DNA of 64,000 nt from Arthrobacter oryzae (lineage in GTDB: Bacteria; Actinomycetota; Actinomycetes; Actinomycetales; Micrococcaceae): positions 2,976,001 through 3,040,000 of the forward strand of contig NZ_CP132204.1 in the NCBI RefSeq assembly GCF_030718995.1. The letters run 5' to 3'. A model generated the notes under the pieces. The model had not been told where the DNA came from, searched no databases, and saw only the letters and a list, made by a program, of their open reading frames with translations. Both the position numbers and the translations under genes were made by a program. Shown here in pieces: positions 26,117 to 35,802 of this stretch; within the stretch, counting starts at the first letter, position 1; each line of letters starts with the position of its first letter.

Positions 26117-27595
26117 ATGACTTTCGATTACAAGGTTGCCGACATCTCCCTGGCTGAGGCCGGCCGCCACCAGATCCGCCTCGCAGAGCACGAGATGCCG
26201 GGACTGATGTCCCTCCGCGAAGAGTTCGGCGCCAGCCAGCCGCTCAAGGGTGCCCGGATTGCCGGTTCCCTCCACATGACGGTCCAGACAGCCGTACTGA
26301 TCGAGACGCTCACTGCCCTGGGTGCCGAGGTCCGCTGGGCTTCCTGCAACATTTTCTCCACCCAGGACGAAGCGGCCGCCGCCGTCGTGGTAGGCAACGG
26401 CACGGTTGAGGACCCGCAGGGCGTCCCCGTTTTTGCCTGGAAGGGCGAGACCCTCGAGGAGTACTGGTGGACTGCCGAGCAGATCCTCACCTGGCCCGGC
26501 GCGGACAGCAACCCGGACCTTGGCCCGAACATGATCCTCGACGACGGCGGCGACGCCACCATGCTGGTGCACAAGGGCGTAGAGTTCGAGGCCCTCGGGT
26601 CCGTCCCGGCCGCGGCAGAGGACGAGTCCGATGAAGGGCGGGTCTTCCTCGACGTGCTGCGTGCCTCGCTAGCAGCGGACGCGCAGAAATGGACCCGCAT
26701 CGGCTCCCGCCTGCTCGGTGTCACCGAAGAGACCACCACCGGCGTGCACCGTCTCTACCAGTTGGCGGAGCAGGGCAAGCTGCTCTTCCCGGCCATCAAC
26801 GTCAACGACTCGGTGACCAAGAGCAAGTTCGACAACAAGTACGGAATCCGCCACTCGCTGCCGGACGGCATCAACCGCGCCACGGACGTCCTGATGGGCG
26901 GCAAAATCGCCGTCGTCTGCGGCTATGGCGACGTCGGCAAGGGCGCCGCAGAAGCCTTCCGCGGCCAGGGTTCCCGGGTGATCGTCACCGAAATCGACCC
27001 CATCTGTGCACTGCAGGCAGCCATGGACGGCTACCAGGTGGCGAAGCTGGAGAGCGTCCTGGGTGAAGGACATATCTTCATCACCACCACGGGCAACAAG
27101 GACGTCATCATGGCCGAGCACATGGCCGGCATGCGTGACAAGGCCATCGTCGGAAACATCGGCCACTTCGACAACGAAATCGACATGGCCGGACTGGCCC
27201 GGATTCCCGGCATCAAGAAGGTCGAAATCAAGCCGCAGGTGCACGAGTGGGTATTCGATGAGGGAAGAGACAGCGAGCGTTCCATCATCGTCCTCTCCGA
27301 AGGCCGACTGCTGAACCTGGGCAATGCCACCGGCCACCCCTCCTTCGTGATGAGCAACTCGTTCGCGAACCAGACCATCGCGCAGATCGAACTCTTCACC
27401 AAGCGGGACCAGCCCGAGGGAGAACGGGAATACGAAAACCAGGTCTACGTGCTGCCGAAGATCCTCGATGAGAAGGTTGCCCGGCTCCACCTGGACGCCT
27501 TGGGCGTGGAGCTGACGGAGCTGTCCAAGGAACAGGCCGAATACCTGGACCTGGACGTTGCGGGTCCCTACAAGCCGGACCACTACCGCTACTAA
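26117..27595 (+). CDS. ahcY: Adenosylhomocysteinase
   Basis: Hydrolyses S-adenosylhomocysteine to adenosine and homocysteine using bound NAD; keeps SAM methyltransferases free of product inhibition. 492 residues. The NAD fold [16 protein letters not shown] (about 259-275), [13 protein letters not shown] near the N-terminus and the C-terminal KPDHYRY are diagnostic. AAGGA is 6 nt before the ATG. The 112-nt upstream gap shows no SAH riboswitch. Confidence 0.98.
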   Translation: MTFDYKVADISLAEAGRHQIRLAEHEMPGLMSLREEFGASQPLKGARIAGSLHMTVQTAVLIETLTALGAEVRWASCNIFSTQDEAAAAVVVGNGTVEDPQGVPVFAWKGETLEEYWWTAEQILTWPGADSNPDLGPNMILDDGGDATMLVHKGVEFEALGSVPAAAEDESDEGRVFLDVLRASLAADAQKWTRIGSRLLGVTEETTTGVHRLYQLAEQGKLLFPAINVNDSVTKSKFDNKYGIRHSLPDGINRATDVLMGGKIAVVCGYGDVGKGAAEAFRGQGSRVIVTEIDPICALQAAMDGYQVAKLESVLGEGHIFITTTGNKDVIMAEHMAGMRDKAIVGNIGHFDNEIDMAGLARIPGIKKVEIKPQVHEWVFDEGRDSERSIIVLSEGRLLNLGNATGHPSFVMSNSFANQTIAQIELFTKRDQPEGEREYENQVYVLPKILDEKVARLHLDALGVELTELSKEQAEYLDLDVAGPYKPDHYRY

Positions 27596-27599
27596 GGAC

Positions 27600-27625
27600 C
27601 CGTGGCCCGCCCGGGCGGGCCACGG
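27600..27625 (+). terminator. ahcY terminator palindrome
   Basis: A perfect 26-bp palindrome (half-site CCGTGGCCCGCCC) starts 4 nt after the ahcY stop. The tail is GC-rich, so it is a hairpin without a T tract. Confidence 0.6.
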
Positions 27626-27643
27626 CGCCCGCCCGGCGTGCGG

Positions 27644-27649
27644 TAAAAT
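27644..27649 (+). promoter_or_regulatory. -10 element of the L,D-transpeptidase gene
   Basis: TAAAAT; no convincing -35. It predicts a leader of about 40 nt that includes GGAGAAGG. Confidence 0.4.
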
Positions 27650-27694
27650 CGTTGGGGGCTGATCAAGGGCCTGTCGGGGGACATGGAGAAGGTC

Positions 27695-28927
27695 ATGACT
27701 GAAGTCCACAAGCGGAAAACCATGAAAATATTGGGCGTGGCGGCTATTTGCGGCGCCGTCGCTGCCGGCGGCATCGGTGTAGCCACGGCACCCAGCTGGG
27801 CAGAGCCCGCGTTCCAGTCGGAGTCGTCCGCGCCGGTCCGCAACGAACCGGGACTGGCTTCTCCGGTTGTCAAGGCCGTCGAACTCGGCGTGACTCCCAC
27901 GGACGGCGCCGCGGGTGTCAACCCCGCCGTCGCGCCGTCCGTCAAAGCCGTCAACGGAACGGTGAAGGACGTTGTCCTGGCAACGGCCGACGGCGGCGAG
28001 CCGGTCAAGGGCACGCTCAGCGCCGACGGTTCCACCTGGACTGCCCTGGACCCGTTGGAGTTCAACGCGGAGTACGAGTACGCCTTCACGATTGTGGACC
28101 AGGCGGGCCGCGAAACGAAGAAAACCCAGACGTTCACCACGGTGGCCACGGCCAACGAAGCCGACGCCGCCGTCTACCCGCAGAACGGTTCCACCGTGGG
28201 TTCGGGCCAGCCGATTGAAATCGTCTTCTCCGAGCCCGTCCTGAACAAGGAAGCCATGGAGAAGGCCGTCACGGTTACCCCGTCGTCGGGCCAGGCTGTC
28301 GCCTGGCGCTGGTACTCGGACCAGCGCGTGCGCATCCGGCCCGAGGCGTTCTGGGCCTCCGGAAGCCAGGTCACTGTCGACCTCAAGCTGTTTGGCGTGG
28401 ATTTCGGGAACAAGATGGTCGGCAACATGGACACCAAGGTCAGTTTCAAAGTGGGTCCGCAGCGCGTCGCCGTGGTGGATGACGTCACCAAGACCATGAA
28501 CGTCTACTTCGACGGCCAGCTGGTCAAGACAGCTCCCGTGACCCTGGGCGACGCCGAATGGCTCTCGCCCACCGGATACGCCGTGATCATGGAACAGGAA
28601 CGCCATTCCAAGTTCAATGCCGGAAGCATCGGCCTGAAGCCGGGTGACAAAGGCTACTACCCGCCGCTGACGGTCGAATACGCCAACAGGCTCACCTCGT
28701 CAGGCGTCTACGTCCACCAGGCCCTCGAGTCAGCCTGGAGCTCGGTGGGCAAGGTCAACGTCTCGCACGGCTGCGTCGGATTGCTGCCGGCGGACGCGGC
28801 CTGGTTCTTCAACAACATGAAGACCGGCGACGTCGTACAGACCCTCAACACCGGCGCTCCGCCTGTGGAACCGCTGGAAGGCTACGGCGACTGGAACATC
28901 CCCTGGGCGCAGTACGCCAAGCGGTAG
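27695..28927 (+). CDS. L,D-transpeptidase with Ig-like domains
   Basis: Forms 3-3 crosslinks in peptidoglycan; exported and membrane-anchored. 410 residues. An N-terminal signal or anchor (about 10-35), two bacterial Ig-like domains (about 60-245, as in LdtMt2), then a YkuD catalytic domain with VYVHQ and the nucleophile in SHGCVGL (Cys about 358). The usual Asn after the Cys-hydrophobic pair is Gly here. ATG 27695 has GGAG 6 nt upstream and is preferred over ATG 27683. Confidence 0.93.
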   Translation: MTEVHKRKTMKILGVAAICGAVAAGGIGVATAPSWAEPAFQSESSAPVRNEPGLASPVVKAVELGVTPTDGAAGVNPAVAPSVKAVNGTVKDVVLATADGGEPVKGTLSADGSTWTALDPLEFNAEYEYAFTIVDQAGRETKKTQTFTTVATANEADAAVYPQNGSTVGSGQPIEIVFSEPVLNKEAMEKAVTVTPSSGQAVAWRWYSDQRVRIRPEAFWASGSQVTVDLKLFGVDFGNKMVGNMDTKVSFKVGPQRVAVVDDVTKTMNVYFDGQLVKTAPVTLGDAEWLSPTGYAVIMEQERHSKFNAGSIGLKPGDKGYYPPLTVEYANRLTSSGVYVHQALESAWSSVGKVNVSHGCVGLLPADAAWFFNNMKTGDVVQTLNTGAPPVEPLEGYGDWNIPWAQYAKR

Positions 28928-28941
28928 GACCCGCCGCCTAC

Positions 28942-29751
28942 TTACCGGGTGTCCCGGGCGTAGGGCAGGCGGTTCAGCCGTTCCCCCACGCCGGTGCTCC
29001 GTGCCCGCGCCCGCGTCAACCGGCCCAGTTCCCGTTCGCGGCGTTCCACCAGCACTGCTGCGAGGTACTCTTCCGGGCCGGTGCCGCCAGGCGGCGGCGG
29101 GGCGACGCACGCTGAAACCTCCGTGGCCAGCGACACTGCCATGGAGGCGCGCGACGCCGGCGACATCCGGCCTGCCTGGCGGATGAACTGCGCCGAACGG
29201 CGGGCTACGGCATCCGGTATCCGGCCGATGTCAGCCAGCGCGGCCCAGGACCTCAGGTGCGGCGGCACGAACGGGACAAACGGCGGTTCTGCCGGCACCC
29301 GGCGCCGCAGGGAATAGGTTCCCGCCACAACGTCGCCGAGCCGCTTGGACTTGTCGTTGAACAGCGCGACGGCGATGGCCAGGCCACCGAAGGTCAGGTA
29401 AATCTCCAGGAAACCGATCAGGCCGCGGATCAGGGCGTGACGGAAACGGATGGCGCCGCCGTCGTCCCGGACGATCCGCAGTCCGGCCGCCAGCTTGCCC
29501 AGCGATAAGCCGCGGGTGAGGGTTTCCACCGCCACCGGGAGGATCACGAAGCAGAAAACCACGCTGACCAGCACCAGGGCGCGCGCTGCGGCCCCGTCCA
29601 GGTCACTGAAGGCGGAGGAAATCACCGCCATCATCACCAGGAGGAGCACGACGTTCGCTGCCACGTCCAGGATCAGGCCCAGCGCCCGTGCGGCGAATGA
29701 CGCCGGGCGGAGCTCCAGTACAACTGCTTCACCAGTGATGATCGAGCTCAA
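28942..29751 (-). CDS. RDD family membrane protein
   Basis: 269 residues. The RDD domain (about 10-150) has RALGLILDVAANVVLLL, GLSLGKLAAGLRIVRDDGG and the late KRLGDVVAGTYSL motif; the C-terminal 110 residues are hydrophilic and cytoplasmic. RDD proteins sit beside SpoIIM-like, DUF58 and MoxR genes in actinobacteria; here the DUF58-MoxR part is 10 kb away. The start is a TTG with GGGGA 6 nt upstream. It diverges from the SpoIIM-like gene. Confidence 0.9.
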   Translation of the reverse strand: MSSIITGEAVVLELRPASFAARALGLILDVAANVVLLLVMMAVISSAFSDLDGAAARALVLVSVVFCFVILPVAVETLTRGLSLGKLAAGLRIVRDDGGAIRFRHALIRGLIGFLEIYLTFGGLAIAVALFNDKSKRLGDVVAGTYSLRRRVPAEPPFVPFVPPHLRSWAALADIGRIPDAVARRSAQFIRQAGRMSPASRASMAVSLATEVSACVAPPPPGGTGPEEYLAAVLVERRERELGRLTRARARSTGVGERLNRLPYARDTR

Positions 29752-29810
29752 GCCGGGTCCCCGTTCCCTACACGCCGCCTATGGACGCTCACAGTCTAAT
29801 CGGGGCGCGC

Positions 29811-29816
29811 TAGGGT
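29811..29816 (+). promoter_or_regulatory. -10 element, leaderless SpoIIM-like gene
   Basis: TAGGGT, 6 nt before the GTG at 29823. Confidence 0.5.
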
Positions 29817-29822
29817 GGTGCC

Positions 29823-30815
29823 GTGGACATCGATGCGTTCTCCGCGGTCAACGGGGACAAGTGGGCGCGGCTCTACGCGCTGGCGTACAAGCGGCGGCTG
29901 AACGGAAGCGAAGCCGATGAACTGCTGCGGCTCTACCAGGCGACGTCCGCGCATCTTTCCCTGCTCCGTTCCGTTGCCCCCGAAAGCGGGCTCTCCGCAT
30001 CCCTGTCCGCCACGCTGGCCCAGGCCCGTACCCGCTTCACCGGGGCGCGGTCCAACTTTATGGACGACCTCGCCCGGTTCTTCGTCATCGCGCTGCCGGC
30101 TGCCTTATACCGGATCCGCTGGCTGACCGTCTGGAGCGGGCTGGCGTTCTGCCTGGTGGCCGGCGCGTACGCTCTGTGGATCTCGACGTCCCCTGATGCG
30201 CTCCGGGCCCTGGGCTCGGACGCGACCATCAAGCAGTACGTCGAAGAGGATTTCATCGACTATTACTCGGAAAATCCCGCTGCGTCGTTCGCCGGTGCCG
30301 TCTGGACCAACAATGCGTGGATCTCCGCGCAAGCGGTTGCCTTGGGAATCACCGGGTTCTGGGTTCCCATGATCCTCTTTGGTAACGCCCAGGCCCTGGG
30401 CGTTGCGGCGGGTGTCTTTGCTGCGGTCGGCAAATCCGATGTCTTCTTCAGCTACATCCTGCCCCACGGTTTGATGGAGCTCACCGCAGTGTTCGTCGCG
30501 TGCGCGGCGGGCCTGAAAATCTTCTGGGCGCTGGTGTCACCCGGACCCCGGACCCGGGCGCAGGCGGTGGCGGCGGAAGGCCGCTCGCTGATCACCGTGG
30601 CCCTGGGGCTCGTCCTGGTGCTGTTCGTGTCCGGCCTCGTGGAAGGCTTCGTCACGCCCAGCAGTCTTCCGGTGTGGGCCAAGATCAGCATCGGCGCGGC
30701 AGTTCTGGCTGCCTTCTGGGTTTATGTCCTGGTGTGGGGCAGGCGCGCGTGCCGCTCCGGGGCCAGCGGCGATCTCCAAAGCGCCGACGCGGGATACACG
30801 GCTTCGGCCGCCTGA
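29823..30815 (+). CDS. Stage II sporulation protein M-like (DUF95) membrane protein
   Basis: 330 residues. A soluble N-terminal part (about 1-80) is followed by about six membrane segments with the DUF95 core NPAASFAGAVWTNNAW and ILPHGLMELTAVFVA. In non-sporulating actinobacteria its role is unknown, but it is consistently linked to RDD and the MoxR cluster. Confidence 0.9.
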   Translation: MDIDAFSAVNGDKWARLYALAYKRRLNGSEADELLRLYQATSAHLSLLRSVAPESGLSASLSATLAQARTRFTGARSNFMDDLARFFVIALPAALYRIRWLTVWSGLAFCLVAGAYALWISTSPDALRALGSDATIKQYVEEDFIDYYSENPAASFAGAVWTNNAWISAQAVALGITGFWVPMILFGNAQALGVAAGVFAAVGKSDVFFSYILPHGLMELTAVFVACAAGLKIFWALVSPGPRTRAQAVAAEGRSLITVALGLVLVLFVSGLVEGFVTPSSLPVWAKISIGAAVLAAFWVYVLVWGRRACRSGASGDLQSADAGYTASAA

Positions 30816-30936
30816 AGACATTCCGGAACGGGGTGGCACCTGCCGCCACGGAGTGCCTGACGGTAGGCTCATCTGGAGATATGTAGCGTTGCCGGATGTG
30901 CCCGGCAACGCGGACGCCTACGGAAGTGAAACTGCA

Positions 30937-32124
30937 GTGACTGAGAAGACGCCCAACCCGTCGAACCGGCAGGATCCCCACCTGGATCACGCTGACGACA
31001 CCGACGAACCCGCGTTTGACTGGATGAGGCCCGCCGCTGCGGGAACAGCTACTGCGGGAACGGAAACAGCCGCGACGGGAGAGCCGGCAGCGTCCGCCGG
31101 CACCGCGCCAGTGCCCCGGGCCGGCGTCCCTGCGCCCCAGGCCGGGAGCCGGGCCGACCGCAAGGCCGCGGAGGCCGCCGTCGAGCCTGCTGCCGAACCG
31201 CAGGGGAGGGGGACGCATTTCCGGGAACCCCTGCCCACCTCCGCCCTCCAGGTGCGTCCGCCGCAGGACGAAGTGGAGCGCCGGAACGCCGAACGGGAGC
31301 TGGCGAACAATACCAAGCCCGTCCTGCCCCGCGTGATGCAGGTCCTTCTGGCCGTCTTCTACCCCCTGATCCTCCTGGTTCTCGCCGTCCGGGCCGTCAC
31401 CAGTCCGTTGTTCCTCTGGGTGGAATACAACCGTCCGGGCTTTCCCGGCGACGGCTACGGCTTCAGCACGGATGACCGCATGACGTACGGGTCCTACGCG
31501 GTGGACTACCTCAGCAACTGGTCCGGCCCCCGGTATCTGGGCGAACTTGTGAACCGCAGCGGCGATGCCTTGTTCCAGGAGGGCGAAGTCAGCCATATGG
31601 CCGACGTCAAACTGGTCATTCTGTCCGCTTTCGCCGGCGGCGCCCTGCTGATCCTGCTGAGCATTGTCGCCATCGTCTACCTGCGCCGCCGCAGCCCCGG
31701 CGGAGTGCGCCGCGGCCTGTTCGCCGGCGCGATCGTCACCCTGGCGATCATTCTGGGGCTGGGCACGCTGGCCGCCCTGAGCTGGCAGCAGTTCTTCACT
31801 GAGTTCCACCGGATCTTCTTCGCCAGCGGGACCTGGACCTTTGCCCTGGATGACACCCTCATCCGGCTTTTCCCGGGACAGTTCTGGGTTGACGCCGGAA
31901 TCGTCATCGGGGCCCTGGTGCTGGTTGCGTCCGTTGTGACCCTGATCCTCACCTGGCCCACCAGGAAGCGCCGCGGGCTGGCCGGGGGCGCAGCCGCCAC
32001 AGGCGAGGTCAACAATGCTGACAAGAGCGGGGATAAGTCCGCAGACACGAACGATGACAAGACCGCCGCCAGGAACGCGGAGGCCCGGGACCGCCGCGCA
32101 GGGACCGCGGGCGTACCTGCTTAG
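30937..32124 (+). CDS. TIGR01906/DUF1461 integral membrane protein
   Basis: 395 residues. A long Ala/Thr/Pro-rich cytoplasmic N-terminus (about 1-125), four membrane segments, and the exported FLWVEYNRPGFPGDGYGFSTDDR loop that marks the family; LSNWSGPRYLGEL follows. Function is unknown. The GTG at 30937 has GGAAGTGA about 7 nt upstream and replaces a longer frame from 30724 that overlaps the SpoIIM-like gene. Its stop overlaps the stop of the convergent CoA ligase gene. Confidence 0.88.
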   Translation: MTEKTPNPSNRQDPHLDHADDTDEPAFDWMRPAAAGTATAGTETAATGEPAASAGTAPVPRAGVPAPQAGSRADRKAAEAAVEPAAEPQGRGTHFREPLPTSALQVRPPQDEVERRNAERELANNTKPVLPRVMQVLLAVFYPLILLVLAVRAVTSPLFLWVEYNRPGFPGDGYGFSTDDRMTYGSYAVDYLSNWSGPRYLGELVNRSGDALFQEGEVSHMADVKLVILSAFAGGALLILLSIVAIVYLRRRSPGGVRRGLFAGAIVTLAIILGLGTLAALSWQQFFTEFHRIFFASGTWTFALDDTLIRLFPGQFWVDAGIVIGALVLVASVVTLILTWPTRKRRGLAGGAAATGEVNNADKSGDKSADTNDDKTAARNAEARDRRAGTAGVPA

Positions 32125-33950
32125 CGGTACAGGCCGTTTATGTGTGCCTCGTAGTCACGGACGACGGCGGCCCGCTTGAGTTTCAGTGACGGCGTCAGGT
32201 GACCTGACTCAACGGTGAAATCGGCATCCAGCAGGACGAAGCTGCGGATCGATTCGGCTTTCGACACCAGCAGGTTGGCCTGGTCGACCGCGCCTTGGAC
32301 GGCCTCCCGGACCCGGGCATCGGATGTTGCTTCTGCAACGCCCATGACCGGAATCCGCTGGGCCGAGCACCAGTTCTCCAGGCCCTCCGGGTCGAGGTTG
32401 ACCAGCGCGGAGATGAAGGGCCGGCCGTCGCCCACCACCACTGCCTGGGCCACGAGCTGATGCTCCCGGATCTTTTCCTCGAGCGGGCCGGGGGCCACGT
32501 TCTTGCCGCCGGCGGTGACGAGGAGGTCCTTCTTCCGGCCGGTGATGGTCAGGAAGCCGTCTTCGTCCAGCGACCCGAGGTCTCCGGTGCGGAAGAATCC
32601 GTCCACGAACGCTTCCGCGTTGGCGGCCTCGTTGGCGTGGTAGCCCTTGAAGACACCGATGCCCCTGACCAGGATCTCGCCGTCGTCAGCCACCCGGATG
32701 GTGGTACCGGGCACGGGAATTCCCACAGTTCCCACTTTGGTCCGCGACGGGGTGTTGGCCGTACACGGTGCAGTGGTCTCCGTGAGGCCGTAGCCTTCCA
32801 GGACAGGAATACCGGCGCCTCGGAAGAAGTGCGCGTCGTTGGAGCTGAGCGGGCTGGCGCCGGAGACCGTGTACTTGACCTGTCCGCCGAAGGCCTGCCG
32901 GAGTTTGGGATAGAGCAGCCGGTCGAAGACGGCGTGCTTGGCGCGGAGCACTATTCCGGGTCCGTTGCCTTGTCCGCGGGCCTCAGCGTCAAGCGCCTTG
33001 GAGTAGTCGATCGCCACGGCGGAAGCGGCAGCGAAGAGCCTCTCCTTTCCGGCCAGGGCGGCCTTGTGGCCGGCACCCGCATAGACCTTCTCGAAGATCC
33101 TGGGCACCACCAGCAGGAAGGTGGGCTTGAACGTCGCCAGGTCCTCCAGCAGCTGGGCGGCGCTGGACGTGTGGCCCAGGGTTGCCCCGGCGCTGAGGCA
33201 CACCACCTGGACGGCTCGGGCAAGCACGTGGGCCAGGGGCAGGAACATCAGGGTCCGGGCGTTCTCCTGCCGCAGGATCTCGGGAAGGAACCCCACGATG
33301 TTGGTGGCAACGAGGGCAAAGTTGCCGTGGGTTATCTCGCAGCCCTTGGGCTTTCCCGTGGTTCCGGAGGTGTAGACCAGCGATGCGACGTCGGCAAGGC
33401 CCGCCGCGCTGCGGTGCCGCTCCAGCTCCGCGTCGGTGACTCCGGCGCCGGCGGCGGCGAGGCTTGCCAGGTTGGGTGCCCCGCCGTCGTCGTCCATCCG
33501 CACAACGGTGACCACGGCGTCGCCGAGCAGCTCGGAGTGGGCGAGGACACCGGCCACAAGTTCAGCCTTCGCGTGGTCCTCTACGAACACCCTGCGGGCG
33601 CCGGAGTCATGCAGGATCCATTCGACCTGGCTCGCCGATGAGGTTTCATAGACCGGGACGGTCACGCCGCCGGCGAACCAGATGGCGAAGTCCACCAGGG
33701 TCCACTCGTACCGGGTACCGGACATCACAGCAACGGTGTCGCCCGGAGCGAGGCCTCCGGCGATCAGCCCCTTGGCCAGTGCCACGACTTTGTCCATGAA
33801 CTGCTGGACGGAGACATCAACCCAGCCGTTGGGTCCCTTGCGGGCATAGATGGCATGGGACGGGTCCTTGGCGTGCTGTGCGAGCAGCAGGTCGGTCACG
33901 TTGCTGTCCTGATCCAGCTCCACGAGCAGTTCAGTGCTTGCTTCTCTCAC
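32121..33950 (-). CDS. Long-chain fatty acid-CoA ligase (AMP-forming)
   Basis: Activates fatty acids to acyl-CoA through an acyl-adenylate. 609 residues. P-loop YTSGTTGKPKG (about 192-203), VLEGYGLTETTAP and TGDLGSLDEDGFLTITGRKKDL are intact. The GTG at 33950 has GGAG 8 nt upstream; the longer frame to 34151 runs into the mannosyltransferase gene. It follows that gene on the same strand after 91 nt. Chain-length preference cannot be predicted. Confidence 0.94.
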   Translation of the reverse strand: MREASTELLVELDQDSNVTDLLLAQHAKDPSHAIYARKGPNGWVDVSVQQFMDKVVALAKGLIAGGLAPGDTVAVMSGTRYEWTLVDFAIWFAGGVTVPVYETSSASQVEWILHDSGARRVFVEDHAKAELVAGVLAHSELLGDAVVTVVRMDDDGGAPNLASLAAAGAGVTDAELERHRSAAGLADVASLVYTSGTTGKPKGCEITHGNFALVATNIVGFLPEILRQENARTLMFLPLAHVLARAVQVVCLSAGATLGHTSSAAQLLEDLATFKPTFLLVVPRIFEKVYAGAGHKAALAGKERLFAAASAVAIDYSKALDAEARGQGNGPGIVLRAKHAVFDRLLYPKLRQAFGGQVKYTVSGASPLSSNDAHFFRGAGIPVLEGYGLTETTAPCTANTPSRTKVGTVGIPVPGTTIRVADDGEILVRGIGVFKGYHANEAANAEAFVDGFFRTGDLGSLDEDGFLTITGRKKDLLVTAGGKNVAPGPLEEKIREHQLVAQAVVVGDGRPFISALVNLDPEGLENWCSAQRIPVMGVAEATSDARVREAVQGAVDQANLLVSKAESIRSFVLLDADFTVESGHLTPSLKLKRAAVVRDYEAHINGLYR

Positions 33951-34041
33951 AGCCAGTCTCCGTTCCAGATCCGTGATTTGCTTTCCCGTCGCCCGTAAAT
34001 CGCGTGCGTTGCGTCGCCCGAGGCTCCCTTGCCATCCTGCC

Positions 34042-35748
34042 CTAGATCCAGGACGGCATCCACATCCGGAACCGCCAGTCCTGGTAGGGAATGATCTCCG
34101 CCGTCCAGATGGGATAGAAGAATGCCGAGAGCAGCACCGCACCGGCCACAAACAGTGCCACGAGGTAGAGCCCGGATCGCCGGCGCCACACCGGGTCCTG
34201 CCGCCGCCCGAGCACCAAGCCCAAGCAGTATGTCAGGGCGAGGACCAGGAACGGTTCAAAGGAGACGGCGTAAAAAGTGAACATGGTGCGTTCCGGATAC
34301 AGGAACCAAGGGAGGTAGCCGGCGCCGACCCCGGCCAGAATGGCCCCGGCCCGCCAGTCGCGGCGCCCGGCCCACCAGAACAGCAGGATCACCAGCGAAA
34401 CAGCGGCGCTCCACCAGATCAGGGGATTGCCCACTGAGAGGATGGCCGACGTGCAGTTGGCAACGTCGCAGCCCGGGCTTCCCTGCTTGGGGGACTCGTA
34501 GAAGAACGACGTGGGCCGGCCCATCACCAGCCAGCTCCAGGCGCTTGCCTCGTACGGGTGGTCGGAGCTGAGTCCCTGATGGAACTTGTACGCTTCCAGG
34601 TGATAGTGGGCCAGGGACCTCAGGGGCGCCGGGAGCCAGCCCCACTGGTCCGACGGGTTGGTGTCGGCCCAATGGCGGAAGTACGCGTCCTTCGACTGGA
34701 ACCAGCCGGTCCAGGTGGCCACGTACACGAGGCCGGCCACGGGCACGATGCTCAGGAAAGCGGGAATTCCGTCCTTGATGATGCCGCCGCTGATCCATCC
34801 CCGGATGCCGGCGATCCGGCGCGCGCTCAGGTCCCAGAAGACGGTCAGGAGTCCAAAGCCGGCCATGAAAAACAGCGCCGACCACTTGGTGCCGACGGCG
34901 AGGCCCAGGCAGACGCCCGCGGCAATGCGCCACCAGCGGATGCCAAGCCAGGGCCCGGAAACCAGCTGGACCACGGATGGCCTGCCCTCCCGAGCGGCCG
35001 CGGCCTGGCGGCCCAACCTGGCGGCCAGCCGGCGTCGGCCGTCGTCGCGGTCCATCAGGAGGGCACCGAAGGCGGCGAGCAGCCAGAACATCAGGAAGAT
35101 GTCCAGCAGGGAGGTCCTGGACATCACCAGGTGGTGGCCGTCAACTGCCAGCAGGAGTCCTGCCACGGCCCCCAGCGTCAGCGAGTGGAAGAGTTTCTGC
35201 GCGATCAGGGCGATCAGGAGGATGGACAGCGTCCCGGTCGCGGCAGCACCGAACCGCCAGCCGAGCGGGTTGTCCGGGCCGAACAGCCACATTCCTGCCG
35301 CGATCATCCACTTGCCGACCGGCGGGTGCACAACATACTCGGGGGAGGAGAGGATGACGCCGGGGTTCCCGGCCACGAAGGATTCGTTGGCCTTGTCCGG
35401 CCAGTTGCGTTCGTACCCGCTGACCAGCAGCGAATACCCGTCCTTGACGTAGTAGGTTTCGTCGAACACCAGACTCCGCGGAGTGTCGAGGCGGACGAAA
35501 CGAAGGATGCCGCCCATCGCGGCGGTGATGGCCGGTATGAGCCAGAACCACAGCCGCAGCGACGGCGGATAGTCGCGCCAGGAGCGTATTCCGCCCAGCA
35601 GCCGTTCCTGGAGGGCACTTTCCGTAAACGCTTCCTGCGGCCGGCGGATCCACCGGTGCCCCTCAAGCTTGCGTCCCGGGGTCCCCGACGCCGGCTGGTC
35701 CGGGCGGGACGGATTGGCCTCGACAGGAGGTACGGAGGTCTGCGTCAC
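34042..35748 (-). CDS. Dolichyl-phosphate-mannose-protein mannosyltransferase (PMT, GT39)
   Basis: Membrane O-mannosyltransferase using polyprenyl-phosphomannose to mannosylate exported proteins. 568 residues, about ten membrane segments. The catalytic acidic pair is Asp96-Glu97 in FDETYYVKDG; HPPVGKWMIAAGMWLFG and SRTSLLDIFLMFW are further family motifs. The GTG is 6 nt after TAGCAT. It lies back to back with rsmI, an arrangement conserved in actinobacteria. Confidence 0.95.
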   Translation of the reverse strand: MTQTSVPPVEANPSRPDQPASGTPGRKLEGHRWIRRPQEAFTESALQERLLGGIRSWRDYPPSLRLWFWLIPAITAAMGGILRFVRLDTPRSLVFDETYYVKDGYSLLVSGYERNWPDKANESFVAGNPGVILSSPEYVVHPPVGKWMIAAGMWLFGPDNPLGWRFGAAATGTLSILLIALIAQKLFHSLTLGAVAGLLLAVDGHHLVMSRTSLLDIFLMFWLLAAFGALLMDRDDGRRRLAARLGRQAAAAREGRPSVVQLVSGPWLGIRWWRIAAGVCLGLAVGTKWSALFFMAGFGLLTVFWDLSARRIAGIRGWISGGIIKDGIPAFLSIVPVAGLVYVATWTGWFQSKDAYFRHWADTNPSDQWGWLPAPLRSLAHYHLEAYKFHQGLSSDHPYEASAWSWLVMGRPTSFFYESPKQGSPGCDVANCTSAILSVGNPLIWWSAAVSLVILLFWWAGRRDWRAGAILAGVGAGYLPWFLYPERTMFTFYAVSFEPFLVLALTYCLGLVLGRRQDPVWRRRSGLYLVALFVAGAVLLSAFFYPIWTAEIIPYQDWRFRMWMPSWI

Positions 35749-35754
35749 GTGCCC

Positions 35755-35760
35755 ATGCTA
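35755..35760 (-). promoter_or_regulatory. -10 element, leaderless PMT gene
   Basis: TAGCAT on the minus strand, 6 nt before the GTG at 35748. Confidence 0.5.
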
Positions 35761-35790
35761 CCTTTTGGCGCTGGAAGAGCCTGCCAGCAG

Positions 35791-35796
35791 TAGGCT
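35791..35796 (+). promoter_or_regulatory. -10 element, leaderless rsmI
   Basis: TAGGCT, 6 nt before the GTG at 35803. The rsmI and PMT -10 elements are only 30 bp apart, back to back. Confidence 0.5.
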
Positions 35797-35802
35797 GGTC
35801 GT

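Noticed and set aside
26004..26117. Possible SAH riboswitch before ahcY
   Set aside because: The 112-nt gap is short and I could not find the conserved SAH aptamer core.
26669..28606. 645-residue minus-strand frame over ahcY and the L,D-transpeptidase
   Set aside because: It crosses two intact conserved genes and an intergenic terminator; no recognisable domain.
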